This document shows, piece after piece, positions 10,594 to 20,384 of a stretch of 64,000 nt of DNA. The first letter of the stretch is position 1; the number at the start of each line of letters is the position of its first letter. The notes under the pieces were generated by a model. The model worked only from the letters and a program-made list of their open reading frames with translations, was not told the DNA's origin and did not search any database. The position numbers and the translations under genes are program-made. The stretch is from an uncultured Draconibacterium sp. (GTDB lineage Bacteria > Bacteroidota > Bacteroidia > Bacteroidales > Prolixibacteraceae). The DNA is taken from NCBI RefSeq assembly GCF_963675585.1, contig NZ_OY776414.1, positions 4,009,001 to 4,073,000 of the forward strand, given 5' to 3'.

Positions 10594-11955
10594 CTAATCT
10601 TGAATACCGGAAACGGCAATTAAGTATCCGGCTGTCCGGAAAAAAAGGTACCTGTCGGAAATGGCAGGCGTTGACATGCAAACATCGTCTAACTTATTTT
10701 CTTCCAATAATATATATATTGAACCTGCCAAAACCGAATAAACAACTCCATTGTTATCGGCGATATATATTACGCCATCGGCAGCAACCGGCGATGAAGT
10801 ATAACTGTTTCCACCCCCCACTTTCTCGGCATACATCTCCTCACCTGTTAAAGCATTGTAGCAGGTTAATCTGCCATTCCAGCGGGCACAATACAAATAG
10901 TTACCATACAACAACATGGTTCCCATGTACGATCCACCGCGTAACTTTGCCCATTTTACATACTCGTTAGAAGTTTCATCTTCGGCCAAAGTAATATCGC
11001 CCGTAGCATTTTTTTGAATGGCGTAAATGGGTGCAACTTTTCCATGGGCACTATTGAAATAAATATAATCGTTGCCAACAATTGGAGTTGGAATCGGAAT
11101 ATCGCCGCCACCCGACATCCTCCAAATTTCTTCACCGCTTTCAAAATCGTAAGCTCCCCGGTGTTTGTACCCATTTACCACCACTCTGGGTCTGTCTCCA
11201 TCGTAATATATATTTGGCGTTCCCCATCCCGGATATTCATCCCGATTCTGTTTCCAGATTTCCTCTCCTGTTTTTATATTATATGCAGCTATAAAAGAAT
11301 TTTCCTGTACATCGCATTGTATAATTACCACGTTTTCATGAATTAATGGCGAGCTGGAAAATTCCCATTCGGCATCGGCAACCAAAAAGAAAGTCGATTT
11401 TAACACACCAAAATCTTTTGACCACTGCAATTCACCTTCCATGTTGTAGCAATACAATCCTTCGGAACCAAAAAAGGCCACAACATACTCGCCGTTTGTT
11501 GCAGGCGTGCAATTGGCATGCGACGACATTGGATGTCTTTTTTGTTCCGGAACACCAGTGTGTGCAGTCCGCTCCCATCTAATTTCTCCGGTGCTTTTTT
11601 CAATACAATACAAATTCCAATTGTGAATGGATGAATCCTCAACCGGAATGATTGATCCGTAAATTCCGGTTTGAACCTCACCGGTATCTCCTTCACTCAC
11701 TGCTGTTGTTACAAAAACACTATTGTCCCAAACAATCGGGCACGAATTTCCCATCCCCGGAATTTCAGTTTTCCATGCAATGTTTTTACCCGACTTTACA
11801 TCCCAGGTTTCAGGAAGATGAACATTATCCAGTATTCCGCCGGCATAATTTCCCCGGTACATATTCCATTGTCGGTTCGGGTCGATATTTTGACCATTAA
11901 CTGAACAAATCATAATTGAGATAAACAAAAGCAACAATAAACTTAATTTTGACAT
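10594..11955 (-). CDS. secreted PQQ-like beta-propeller protein
   Basis: A cleavable signal peptide (MSKLSLLLLLFISIMICSVNG) is followed by about 430 residues of WD40/PQQ-like blades, seen as repeated segments such as LYCIEKSTGEIRWERT, AYNIKTGEEIWKQN and YNALTGEEMYAEKV. These are the tryptophan-docking repeats of quinoprotein-like propellers. It lacks an obvious catalytic Asp/Ca/PQQ constellation, so it is more likely a binding or scaffold propeller than a dehydrogenase. Similar proteins in Bacteroidota and Planctomycetes are commonly annotated as PQQ-binding-like outer-membrane or periplasmic proteins. The neighbouring gene at 12177 is divergent and is also propeller-like. Confidence 0.8.
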   Translation of the reverse strand: MSKLSLLLLLFISIMICSVNGQNIDPNRQWNMYRGNYAGGILDNVHLPETWDVKSGKNIAWKTEIPGMGNSCPIVWDNSVFVTTAVSEGDTGEVQTGIYGSIIPVEDSSIHNWNLYCIEKSTGEIRWERTAHTGVPEQKRHPMSSHANCTPATNGEYVVAFFGSEGLYCYNMEGELQWSKDFGVLKSTFFLVADAEWEFSSSPLIHENVVIIQCDVQENSFIAAYNIKTGEEIWKQNRDEYPGWGTPNIYYDGDRPRVVVNGYKHRGAYDFESGEEIWRMSGGGDIPIPTPIVGNDYIYFNSAHGKVAPIYAIQKNATGDITLAEDETSNEYVKWAKLRGGSYMGTMLLYGNYLYCARWNGRLTCYNALTGEEMYAEKVGGGNSYTSSPVAADGVIYIADNNGVVYSVLAGSIYILLEENKLDDVCMSTPAISDRYLFFRTAGYLIAVSGIQD

Positions 11956-12176
11956 TATTCTGATTTTAATAACTACAAATTAGGAAAAATTATTGACTCA
12001 TCCTCTTGACATATTTGTTTTACATGAACACATGAATCCAATGTAACCGTTTAATTTCAGTGGTGCTCCAAAATCCACCGGCAAACTACCGTTCCCATCT
12101 TTCGATTTTCCAAACCCTGCTTCAGATTGTTCGTATAAATTCAAAAAAACTTACTCACTAATCGACAACAAATATC

Positions 12177-13361
12177 ATGAGAGCAATTTATACCTTTTTA
12201 ATTGGTTTGTTTCTCAGTTTAACCACCATTTCTTTTTCACAAAATTTTAATCTGGAGTGGGAAAAAAATTCAAATACCGGAGGACTTGATTTTTATTCCG
12301 ATGTAATTCAAGATTCAAATAATGGTTATACCGTGGTTGGAGCAAAAATGGTAAAATCTAGATCGCTTGACATTTGGATCTTACGATTTAATACCGACGG
12401 CGATACCATCTGGACAAAAACCTTAGGTACGGCGAATAAAGACATTCCAAAAAATATCATCCAGCTGACCGACAAAAATTACATTGTAACAGCTTCTGCA
12501 CAAAATGAAAATCAGGAATTGCTTTTTCTGACAAAGTTAGATGAAAGCGGCACAACAGTGTGGCAGCAGTTTGTTGAAACAAGCGAATACCTTTCGGCAA
12601 ACGACATTGTTCAGTTAAACGAAGAAAGTTTTGCCCTTATTGGAGCGAAGGGAACTAACCCGGAAAACACCAAACAATGGATGGCGGCTTTTAACCTAAG
12701 TGGGGAAATGATTTGGGAGAAAGTTTTTAACGACAATTTAAACGGCTGTTTAAAATCAATAAAAAAACTTCCCGATGAAGGTTTTGCAATGGCTGGAAAT
12801 ATAGGTGAGCCGGGAAAAAACGACTGCGACATTTGCGTGCTTCGTACCAACAACAAAGGCGATCTTTTATGGTCGTCACGGGTAAAATCGCCGGGCATAA
12901 AAATGTGGCCCGAATGTATTTGTTGCTCGCCCGATAGTTGTTTTATGGTGGTTGGCTGGCAGGGAAACTGTTTGAATGATATTAATTCGGCAGATCCGGT
13001 TTTTGATTACGATATGGTTTTAAACAAGATTGATTGTAAAGGGAAAATTCTGTGGACCAAAAAATTCGACCGCGAAGGTTCCGAAGGAGGAAACGCACTA
13101 ACAATTCGCCCAAATGGAAACTTTATTGTTGCAGGAATTAAGGCAACATCGTTTTTGGGGAAAATTGGTCCCTGGCTACTTTATGTAGATGCAAACGGAA
13201 ACGAGCTGGGAGAGAAACTTCTACCCTTCAATTTCAACAACGACCAGATTACCAAAGTAATAAACTGTTCCGATGGTGGGTTCCTTGTTATTGGCCCCGG
13301 AATTCAGGATGCAACAAACACACGAAGTAACGGATGGATAATGAAGTTTGCCGAATTATAA
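12177..13361 (+). CDS. secreted propeller-like protein of unknown function
   Basis: The signal peptide MRAIYTFLIGLFLSLTTISFSQ is followed by about 370 residues made of repeats with the pattern xGGDxWxxRxNxDGDTxWTKxxG: examples are DIWILRFNTDGDTIWTKTLG, LTKLDESGTTVWQQ and VNTDGGFLVIGP-like turns. This is the repeat style of large secreted bacterial propellers often ending in a T9SS domain, but no such domain is present here. A cluster of Cys (ECICCSPDSC around residue 245) is unusual in a secreted protein of this type. The function is unknown. It is followed 33 bases later by the flavoprotein gene, so the two may share a transcript. Confidence 0.7.
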   Translation: MRAIYTFLIGLFLSLTTISFSQNFNLEWEKNSNTGGLDFYSDVIQDSNNGYTVVGAKMVKSRSLDIWILRFNTDGDTIWTKTLGTANKDIPKNIIQLTDKNYIVTASAQNENQELLFLTKLDESGTTVWQQFVETSEYLSANDIVQLNEESFALIGAKGTNPENTKQWMAAFNLSGEMIWEKVFNDNLNGCLKSIKKLPDEGFAMAGNIGEPGKNDCDICVLRTNNKGDLLWSSRVKSPGIKMWPECICCSPDSCFMVVGWQGNCLNDINSADPVFDYDMVLNKIDCKGKILWTKKFDREGSEGGNALTIRPNGNFIVAGIKATSFLGKIGPWLLYVDANGNELGEKLLPFNFNNDQITKVINCSDGGFLVIGPGIQDATNTRSNGWIMKFAEL

Positions 13362-13394
13362 ATATACACTGTTTCAATTAAAAGAATTATAGCC

Positions 13395-13829
13395 ATGAAA
13401 ATCGAAGAATTTATCCATTTTGCCAAAAACAACCCAACTTGCTTTTTAGCCACAAGCGAGAAAGACCAGCCACACGTGCGTACCATTCTATTATTTTTTG
13501 CCGATAAAACCGGATTCTACTTTGGTACTTTGTCGCCAAAAGATATGAGTAAACAATTGCACAAAAATCCGAAAGTTGAGCTTTGTTTTTACAACAACGC
13601 AAAAGATTTTGCTCAAGCCAAACAAATGCGCTTAACCGGCACTGCCGAGTTTGTAAACGATCCCGAATTGATTCATAAATTGCATGAGGAACGACTTTTT
13701 CTTGACGATATAACAGGAGAAAATCTGGAGGCACAAAGTGAGGTTTTTAAAGTGTCATCGGGCGACATTCACTTTTGGTCCATTTCCGATGTGATGAATG
13801 AAAAAGCTCTTGAACATTTGGCTTTTTAA
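13395..13829 (+). CDS. PNPOx-like (pyridoxamine 5'-phosphate oxidase fold) flavoprotein
   Basis: The 144-residue protein has the split-barrel flavin-binding fold: an N-terminal helix, then TCFLATSEKDQPHVRTILLFFADKTGFYFGT, then KNPKVELCFYN and a C-terminal HFWSISDVM. These segments match the general stress protein 26/PNPOx-like group, which bind FMN or F420 as dimers. It is too short and lacks the PLP-binding residues of true PdxH, so it is unlikely to make pyridoxal phosphate. Substrate unknown. Start and length are typical of the group. Confidence 0.8.
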   Translation: MKIEEFIHFAKNNPTCFLATSEKDQPHVRTILLFFADKTGFYFGTLSPKDMSKQLHKNPKVELCFYNNAKDFAQAKQMRLTGTAEFVNDPELIHKLHEERLFLDDITGENLEAQSEVFKVSSGDIHFWSISDVMNEKALEHLAF

Positions 13830-14034
13830 TTCAGAAAAGACAGAATTAATCCAAGTGCCTTTCCATCTCAAATTCCAAACCACCATTAATATAAGTTACT
13901 CTGCATTTAGAGCGACTTACGCTTCAACCATTTTATCGTTTGTAAGTAATTCTGACCCATCTTTTCAGTAAAACAAGGCTCACCCGTAAAATCAGGTGGA
14001 TTTGAATTTTATATATCAAAAGTACATGTGCACA

Positions 14035-14057
14035 CTAAAAGTCAAATTGACTTTTAG
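14035..14057. repeat. perfect short palindrome
   Basis: CTAAAAGTCAA and its exact reverse complement TTGACTTTTAG are separated by one A. No T-run follows, so a protein-binding site or cruciform is more likely than a terminator. Confidence 0.45.
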
Positions 14058-14361
14058 TCGATTTTAAAATTGCTGCCGCAGGCCTTCATCCTGATTCAAT
14101 TGGGACGAAGCAGAAAAATCCAGGCTGCTTTTGATCCTTGCCTTCCGCTATCATAAAGACCAAAAGAGGCCGATCCTCTGATCTGGGGATGGCAAACCAA
14201 AGACCTTATTCGAAGCTTCGGCCTCGTTCGGTGAGCCGGAAAACAAGTGGTGTCGGCGTTAAAAAATTACTGCTGTTTGAGGAGGTACGACGAGTTTCAG
14301 GAATTTTAGCCGGCATCGCGTAGCTTTTCCGAGTGAAGCGGGCGCAGCCTTGGGTTTTCTG

Positions 14362-14391
14362 TCTACTCTTTGGGCCAAACCAAAGAGTAGA
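14362..14391. repeat. perfect 12-bp stem, 6-base loop hairpin
   Basis: TCTACTCTTTGG (14362-14373) pairs exactly with CCAAAGAGTAGA (14380-14391) around the loop GCCAAA. It sits at the right edge of the GC-rich block. It lacks a following T-run. Confidence 0.55.
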
Positions 14392-14599
14392 ATCGGCCTG
14401 ATAAGGCAAAGGCGCATTATAATATCTATTGATGCAGGATTATACAAACTTCGAAAAATTACTCCACCTGAAGTTTCATGTGATCCTAAAACAAGTACCA
14501 GTTATTCAATTGTTCGTTTCTATTTTTTTTTACACTGAACATCAATTTTCCTAAAAGGAGTGCTATTTTTAGTGGTTTAAATAATCTGTTTCAACTAAA

Positions 14600-15088
14600 A
14601 TGAAAACAAATAAACCAGCTATAAACATTCGAAAAATTACTTCGGACGAAATTTCCATATTGGTTGACTACCGCCTTATTTATTTAACCGAGCTGCAGGG
14701 AGAAATGAGTGAAGACTATTCCAGCCAACTTAAAAAAGACCTGTTCCGCTATTTTGAAAGATCGATTTCGCAGGGACAGTTTTTGGCCGTATTGGCAGAA
14801 GAAGAAGGCAAAGTTGTAAGTTTTGGAGGAATGGTAATTAAAGAAATTCCGGGCGATATTCATAAATCGTTGTATCTGGAAGGTGACATTTTAAATATGT
14901 ACACCATTCCCGAAGCACGCCGAAAAGGAATTTCATCCTTAATTCTGGAACGTTTATTAAGCGAAGCCAAAAACATGGGAATTACAAAAGTAGCCTTGCA
15001 CACCTCTCACGACGGTGAAAAACTTTACCGGAAATTTCATTTCGCTGAACCTGTTTATCCCTATCTTGAGCGCTCAATTGAAGCATAA
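14600..15088 (+). CDS. GNAT-family N-acetyltransferase
   Basis: The 162-residue protein has the GNAT fold: an N-terminal IRKITSDEISILVDYR strand-helix, a central beta region, and the acetyl-CoA pyrophosphate-binding loop NMYTIPEARRKGISSLILERLL (Q/RxxGxG/A type, here RRKGIS) near residue 105. The C-terminal ALHTSHDGEKLYRKFHFAE is the usual motif C/B end. Substrate unknown. It is followed after 11 bases by an MFS permease gene, so the two are probably co-transcribed. Confidence 0.85.
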   Translation: MKTNKPAINIRKITSDEISILVDYRLIYLTELQGEMSEDYSSQLKKDLFRYFERSISQGQFLAVLAEEEGKVVSFGGMVIKEIPGDIHKSLYLEGDILNMYTIPEARRKGISSLILERLLSEAKNMGITKVALHTSHDGEKLYRKFHFAEPVYPYLERSIEA

Positions 15089-15099
15089 AACCAACTTTA

Positions 15100-16404
15100 A
15101 TGAAAAACCAACTAAGAACAAAAAATCCATGGACCTGGATTCCTACCGTATATTTTGCCGAAGGAATGCCTTACATTGTTGTAATGACGCTTTCGGTAAT
15201 CATGTACAAGCGACTGGAAATATCGAATACCGAAATCGCTTTTTATACCAGCTGGCTGTACTTGCCGTGGGTAATAAAACCCTTCTGGAGCCCGATAGTT
15301 GAATTGCTTAAAAGCAAACGCTGGTGGATTGTTACCATGCAACTTTTTATCGGTGCGGGTTTGGCCGGTGTAGCGCTAACTTTACCAACCTCCTTCTTTT
15401 TTAAAGGTTCGCTTGCGTTTTTCTGGTTGCTGGCATTTAGTTCGGCTACGCATGATATTGCTGTTGATGGATTTTATATGATGGGTTTAAGCGAAAGTCA
15501 ACAGGCCTTTTTTGTGGGAATACGAAATACTTTTTACCGCATTGCCATGGTTACCGGTCAGGGCATATTAGTTATTCTTGCAGGTTATCTCGAAACTTCA
15601 AAATTACTGGGCGATCCGGCTGACGGCCACAATATTCCACTGGCCTGGGCATTTACTTTTGTTGTTCTGGCCATTGCATTTGTGCTTTTTGCCATTTACC
15701 ATAAATTTTTTCTCCCTCATCCAAGCGAAGACGTTCAAACCGAAACAGCTAGTATTAAAGACATCTTTCAAGGTTTTAAAGAAACAATTAAAGCCTATTT
15801 TGTAAAAAAGGAAATCTGGACAATTCTTGGCTTTTTACTTTTATTCCGATTGGGAGAATCACAACTTGTAAAAATGGCTTCTCCCTTTTTGCTTGACACC
15901 TCCACTACCGGAGGATTAGGATTATCAACTGCACAGGTTGGACTAGCCTACGGAACCATTGGAATTATCGCACTTACCTTTGGAGGTATTTCCGGCGGTT
16001 GGCTGGCATCAAAATTTGGACTAAAAAAATTGTTGTGGATCTTTGTTTTATCCATGAATTTGCCCAATCTGGTTTATGTTTACCTGGCTTATTTCCAGCC
16101 TCAGCAATACTGGATCGTGGTTTCGTCGATTGCGGTTGAACAACTGGGCTACGGATTTGGATTTACTGCCTACACCTTATACATGTTGTATGTTTCGGCC
16201 GGAAAATACAAAACGGCTCACTTTGCCTTTAGCACCGGAATTATGGCGCTGGGCATGATGTTGCCCGGAATGGCATCGGGCTGGCTTCAGGAAATACTCG
16301 GCTACCAGCACTTTTTTGTTTGGGTAATGCTGTGTACAATTCCCGGTTTTGTTATGGCCAAACTTATAAAACTCGACAAAAACTTTGGAATGAAAAAAGA
16401 ATAG
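15100..16404 (+). CDS. MFS transporter, AmpG-like
   Basis: Twelve hydrophobic helices are predicted over 434 residues. The N-terminal PWTWIPTVYFAEGMPYIVV, the following YTSWLYLPWVIKPFWSPIVE and AFSSATHDIAVDGFYM are characteristic of the AmpG/PAT branch, which in Proteobacteria imports anhydro-muropeptides for cell-wall recycling. In Bacteroidota, members of this branch have unproven substrates, so peptidoglycan-fragment import is a family-level inference. It overlaps no neighbour and converges on pcm with 22 bases between the stops. Confidence 0.82.
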   Translation: MKNQLRTKNPWTWIPTVYFAEGMPYIVVMTLSVIMYKRLEISNTEIAFYTSWLYLPWVIKPFWSPIVELLKSKRWWIVTMQLFIGAGLAGVALTLPTSFFFKGSLAFFWLLAFSSATHDIAVDGFYMMGLSESQQAFFVGIRNTFYRIAMVTGQGILVILAGYLETSKLLGDPADGHNIPLAWAFTFVVLAIAFVLFAIYHKFFLPHPSEDVQTETASIKDIFQGFKETIKAYFVKKEIWTILGFLLLFRLGESQLVKMASPFLLDTSTTGGLGLSTAQVGLAYGTIGIIALTFGGISGGWLASKFGLKKLLWIFVLSMNLPNLVYVYLAYFQPQQYWIVVSSIAVEQLGYGFGFTAYTLYMLYVSAGKYKTAHFAFSTGIMALGMMLPGMASGWLQEILGYQHFFVWVMLCTIPGFVMAKLIKLDKNFGMKKE

Positions 16405-16426
16405 GAAGGATCGGAAGCAGTGCAAG

Positions 16427-17143
16427 TCAATACGTCTTTCCATCCTCATCGATCATCGGAACAAAACGAACAGGCAAAACATTTCGTTGCCTGATTTTTC
16501 CATTCTTTTTCTGCAAAAGTACCAAATGCTGAACACGGTTTTCATGTACAGGAATGATCAATCGTCCTCCTTCAGCAAGTTGCTCCTGAAGTGGTACAGG
16601 TATATGTGAAGGAGAACAAGTTACGATGATTGCATCAAACGGAGCTTTCTCTTGCCACCCTTCGTAACCATCGCCAATTTTACAATGAATAGTAGCGTAA
16701 TCCAGTTTTTTGAAAGCCTTCTGTGCTTTTAAAGTCAGTGTCTCAAAAATCTCGATGGTATAAACAGAATCACAAAGTTGTGCAAGAATAGCAGCCTGGT
16801 AACCCGAGCCGGTCCCAACTTCCAACACTCGGTCCGTTTGTTGCAAATCGAGTGCTTCGGTCATAAATGCCACAACATACGGCTGAGAAATGGTTTGTCC
16901 CTCTTCAATCGGAAGTGGTCGGTCGGTATAAGCATAGTCCAGGTATTCCGGCAGAACAAATTCGTGGCGGGGCACTTCACGAAACGCCGCCAACACTTTC
17001 TTGTCGTGTATCCCCCTGGCTTCGAGCTGATTTGCCACCATTAACAAACGCTCATCTGACCTGTTTCTATTCTGCGAAGAAACGGCCTGTGCCATAAAAA
17101 TGAAGATCACGTAAAATATGCCCAGTTTAAAAATGAGTTTCAT
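16427..17143 (-). CDS. pcm: protein-L-isoaspartate O-methyltransferase, exported
   Basis: Pcm uses SAM to methyl-esterify isoaspartyl residues and so starts repair of aged proteins. The SAM-binding loop RVLEVGTGSGYQAAILAQL and the substrate-side GQTISQPYVVAFMTE are exact family motifs, and PRHEFVLPEYLDYAYTDRPLPI precedes them. At 238 residues it is longer than the cytosolic E. coli enzyme because of an N-terminal signal peptide, MKLIFKLGIFYVIFIFMAQAVSSQ. The protein is therefore predicted to be periplasmic, where SAM supply is unclear. The start at 17143 is the only ATG that gives this signal, and the mature part alone would have normal length. Confidence 0.93.
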   Translation of the reverse strand: MKLIFKLGIFYVIFIFMAQAVSSQNRNRSDERLLMVANQLEARGIHDKKVLAAFREVPRHEFVLPEYLDYAYTDRPLPIEEGQTISQPYVVAFMTEALDLQQTDRVLEVGTGSGYQAAILAQLCDSVYTIEIFETLTLKAQKAFKKLDYATIHCKIGDGYEGWQEKAPFDAIIVTCSPSHIPVPLQEQLAEGGRLIIPVHENRVQHLVLLQKKNGKIRQRNVLPVRFVPMIDEDGKTY

Positions 17144-17243
17144 TTAATCCAAATGTTTATCAAATTCAACGACATTCAACTGTTAAATGTTACTCTGCAA
17201 ATCCGTGACCGACAACAGCCCGCTCCTTCTTAATTCATACTAT

Positions 17244-20200
17244 TTATTCTGAAATATTATCTGGTAAAATTTCTCCTCCGGGTACTACATTGGTCTTACC
17301 ACGTTTCTTCGGACGGTTCTCCATCCAGTAATAAATAATTGGCAGTACCAGCAGTGTTAAAAATGTAGAGGTTATTAATCCACCAATTACAACAGTTGCC
17401 AATGGTCGCTGCACTTCCGAACCCGGCCCGGTATTAAACGCCATTGGTATAAAACCCAAACTGGCTACCAGGGCAGTCATCAGTACCGGCCGAAGCCGGT
17501 CGGCCGAACCATCCAAAATCAATTTTTTGAGATCCCCTTTCTTTTCTTTTCGCAGCTCGTTAACGTGGTCGATTAATACAATACCGTTTAACACCGCAAC
17601 CCCAAACAAAGCCACAAAACCAATACTTGCCGAAATGGATAAATACATGCCGCGCATCCACAATAAGAATACGCCACCCGAGAGGGCAAATGGCAGGTTC
17701 AGCAAAATTAGAATGGCATAACGCATCTGGCCAAAATTGAGGTACAACAAACCAATTATTATAAAAATAGAAAGTGGAACTACCAATAACAAGTGGCGCA
17801 TGGCACGCTGCTGGTTTTCAAAAGTTCCGCCATAATCAATAAAATAACCAGCCGGTATTTCGGCTTTCAGTTTTATGTCTTTTTGCAAATTGGCTACGTA
17901 TGTTCCCAGGTCGATGTCTTTAATGTTGATTCCCACAATTAATCTTCGCCAGCCGTTCTCGCGCTGAATTTCGCGGGGTCCTTCCTGCAATTCGATTTTG
18001 GCCACCCTTTTTAGGGGAACAAACTCACCATTTGGCAAATGCACCGGAACATCCTGTATCTTATGCAACTGGTTCCGAATATCTTCGGGATACCGTACCA
18101 CAATTCCAAAACGCCGCTGACCTTCGTACAACTGACTAACTTCCTGGCCACCAATTCCCGCTTCAATAATCTTTTGCACATCATCAACGTTCAATCCAAA
18201 CGAAGCCACAGCTTCGCGGTCGATTTCAATGGTAACATAAGGTTGTCCAACGGTTTGTTCCACATAAAAGTTATCGGTTCCCTGCATATCGGGCAACATG
18301 GCCGAAATCCGTTCACCAATTGCACTTAACACATCTAAATCTTCACCATAAATTTTTACCGCCAAATCCGATTTCACACCACTGGTCAACTCGTCAACCC
18401 GCATGGCAATGGGTTGTGTAAAGTTATAAGCCAGTCCGGGCTCCGTTTTCAAATAGGGTTCAATTTGTGCAATTATGTCTTCTTTTGAAACTCCTTTTCG
18501 CCATTCTTCAGTGGGTTTTAAAACCACCCACACATCGGTTTGGTGCACACCCATCCAGTCGTTCGCCAAATCGGAACGCCCTGTTTTTGGCACCACTGTC
18601 TTAATTTCCGGAATGTTGGCAACCAGTTTTCCACCCAGCCAGTTGGCATTTTCTATCGACTCGTCGAGTGTTACCGATGGCATGCGTACCTGTTCAATTA
18701 AAATCGAACCTTCATCCAATTCCGGAAGAAACTCGGTTCCCAAACGTGTCATTAAAAAAACGGATACGGCAAAAATTACCCCGGCAACCGAAACAACAAA
18801 CCATTTACGCTCCATGTACATTCCAAGGTTTTTGGTGTAAATGGGTTTCAACCAGTTTATTAAATGGTTTTTACGCACTTTCACGCCTTTTCTGAAAACA
18901 ATAGCTGAAATTGCCGGAACAAAAATCAAAGCCAGCAACAAGGAACCTAACACCGCCGCTGCAACTGTTATGGCCATTGGCCGGAATAAAATTCCTTCCA
19001 TGCCGCTGAAAGTCATGATAGGAACATAAACCATTAAAATAATCAATACACCAAAGAATATCGGCCGGGCCACCTGCTGGGCAGCCTTTCGTATCACTTC
19101 GTCCTTGTTTTCACTTTTGTCTTTTTGCAAGCCGTGAATGATGTTTTCGACCATTACAACCGAACCATCCACGATCATTCCAAAGTCGATGGCACCCAAA
19201 CTCATCAGGTTGGCAGCCAGTCCAAACTCACGCATGCCGATAAATGCAAATAACATGGAAAACGGAATAACCATAGCAACAATTAATGCACCGGTGATTT
19301 CGCCCAATAAAAACAGCAGAACTGCAATAACCAAAAATCCACCTTCCATAAGGTTGGTTGAAAGTGTTGCTGTGGTTCTGTTTATTAAATCCGATTGGTC
19401 GTAAAATTTTTCGATGGTAACTCCTTCGGGCAAATTGCTGTTTATGCTTTCAATTTTCTCTTCGATGGCACCAATTACTTTCCGGCCGTTTCCTCCGCGC
19501 AACATCATTACAATTCCGGTAACAATTTCACCTTTCCCATCCTGAGTTACACCGCCCTGCCTGATTTGTGTGCCAATTTCTACACTGGCCACATCGCGCA
19601 CAAAAACCGGTTTGTTATCAACGTTGGTAATAATGATGTTTTTTATATCGTCTATTTTATTGATCTGACCAAAGCCACGAATGATAAATTGCTCGCCATT
19701 GTGTTCCAGAAAATTTCCACCAGAAACACTGTTGTTTATGGCAATGGCATCCAGCACTTCCGAAATTCCTATTCCGAACAAACGCAACCTGCCGGGCTGC
19801 ACCATTACATTATACTGTTTTACAAATCCTCCAAACGAATTAATTTCAGTTACTCCTTTTACAACTTTCAGCTGTGGAGCAATCAGCCAGTCCTGTATTT
19901 CACGTAATTCGGTTAATGAATAATTTTCGCCCCGTACCACATATTGGTAAATTTCGCCAAGCGCTGTTGTAATGGGCCCCAATTGTGGGCTTGACACATC
20001 GGAAGGAAGTTCGTCGGATATGGATTGCAGCCGCTGGCTCACCATTTGCCGGGCAAAAAAGATGTCGGTTTTCTCTTCGAACTCAACGGTAACTGCCGAC
20101 AATCCAAATTGCGAAATCGATCGGACTTCGGCTACATCGGGCAAACCGTTCATCGCAGTTTCAATGGGATAACTTACCAGTTTTTCAACATCGAATGGCG

Positions 20201-20369
20201 AATAACGCCCCGCTTTGGTGATTACCAAAACCTGCACCGGCGTAACATCGGGCAATGAATTTATTGGCAACTGAATCAAGGAAAAATAACCGGCAACTCC
20301 CATTAGTACCACCAATGAAAGTGCGACAAATTTCTGTCGGACACTAAATGTTATTATATTTTGAAGCAT
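17244..20369 (-). CDS. heavy-metal efflux RND pump, CzcA/CusA family
   Basis: This inner-membrane proton-driven pump exports metal cations through a periplasm-spanning complex. The 1041-residue chain shows the RND layout with 12 helices: helix 1 at about 12-31, two large periplasmic porter domains and helix 4 with SLGAIDFGMIVDGSVVMVENI, the HME-RND motif DFGxxxDGAVVxVEN that carries the proton-relay acid. The N-terminal FSVRQKFVALSLVVLMGVAGYFS and GRSDLANDWMGVHQTDVWV are typical of CzcA. No clear CusA-type Met triad was traced, so the metal (Zn/Co/Cd versus Cu/Ag) is undecided. It is the last gene of the outer-membrane factor-adaptor-pump operon, 15 bases after the adaptor. Confidence 0.95.
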   Translation of the reverse strand: MLQNIITFSVRQKFVALSLVVLMGVAGYFSLIQLPINSLPDVTPVQVLVITKAGRYSPFDVEKLVSYPIETAMNGLPDVAEVRSISQFGLSAVTVEFEEKTDIFFARQMVSQRLQSISDELPSDVSSPQLGPITTALGEIYQYVVRGENYSLTELREIQDWLIAPQLKVVKGVTEINSFGGFVKQYNVMVQPGRLRLFGIGISEVLDAIAINNSVSGGNFLEHNGEQFIIRGFGQINKIDDIKNIIITNVDNKPVFVRDVASVEIGTQIRQGGVTQDGKGEIVTGIVMMLRGGNGRKVIGAIEEKIESINSNLPEGVTIEKFYDQSDLINRTTATLSTNLMEGGFLVIAVLLFLLGEITGALIVAMVIPFSMLFAFIGMREFGLAANLMSLGAIDFGMIVDGSVVMVENIIHGLQKDKSENKDEVIRKAAQQVARPIFFGVLIILMVYVPIMTFSGMEGILFRPMAITVAAAVLGSLLLALIFVPAISAIVFRKGVKVRKNHLINWLKPIYTKNLGMYMERKWFVVSVAGVIFAVSVFLMTRLGTEFLPELDEGSILIEQVRMPSVTLDESIENANWLGGKLVANIPEIKTVVPKTGRSDLANDWMGVHQTDVWVVLKPTEEWRKGVSKEDIIAQIEPYLKTEPGLAYNFTQPIAMRVDELTSGVKSDLAVKIYGEDLDVLSAIGERISAMLPDMQGTDNFYVEQTVGQPYVTIEIDREAVASFGLNVDDVQKIIEAGIGGQEVSQLYEGQRRFGIVVRYPEDIRNQLHKIQDVPVHLPNGEFVPLKRVAKIELQEGPREIQRENGWRRLIVGINIKDIDLGTYVANLQKDIKLKAEIPAGYFIDYGGTFENQQRAMRHLLLVVPLSIFIIIGLLYLNFGQMRYAILILLNLPFALSGGVFLLWMRGMYLSISASIGFVALFGVAVLNGIVLIDHVNELRKEKKGDLKKLILDGSADRLRPVLMTALVASLGFIPMAFNTGPGSEVQRPLATVVIGGLITSTFLTLLVLPIIYYWMENRPKKRGKTNVVPGGEILPDNISE

Positions 20370-20384
20370 AGCTGTGAGTTTAGG

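Larger units (their letters stand above)
13830..14599. other. 770-base gene-free region with GC-rich core
   Basis: No credible gene lies here. The flanks are AT-rich (about 32% GC near 13981-14040), while 14281-14400 is about 53% GC by direct count, unlike any other intergenic stretch in the window. It contains two hairpins, given separately. The only open frames are short, lack family resemblance and have poor starts. The stretch ends about 180 bases before the acetyltransferase gene. It could be a decayed or non-coding dispersed element. Confidence 0.5.

Noticed and set aside
14138-14323. 61-codon frame in the GC-rich block
   Set aside because: No conserved motif, poor start context and no neighbours; better explained by the GC-rich element.
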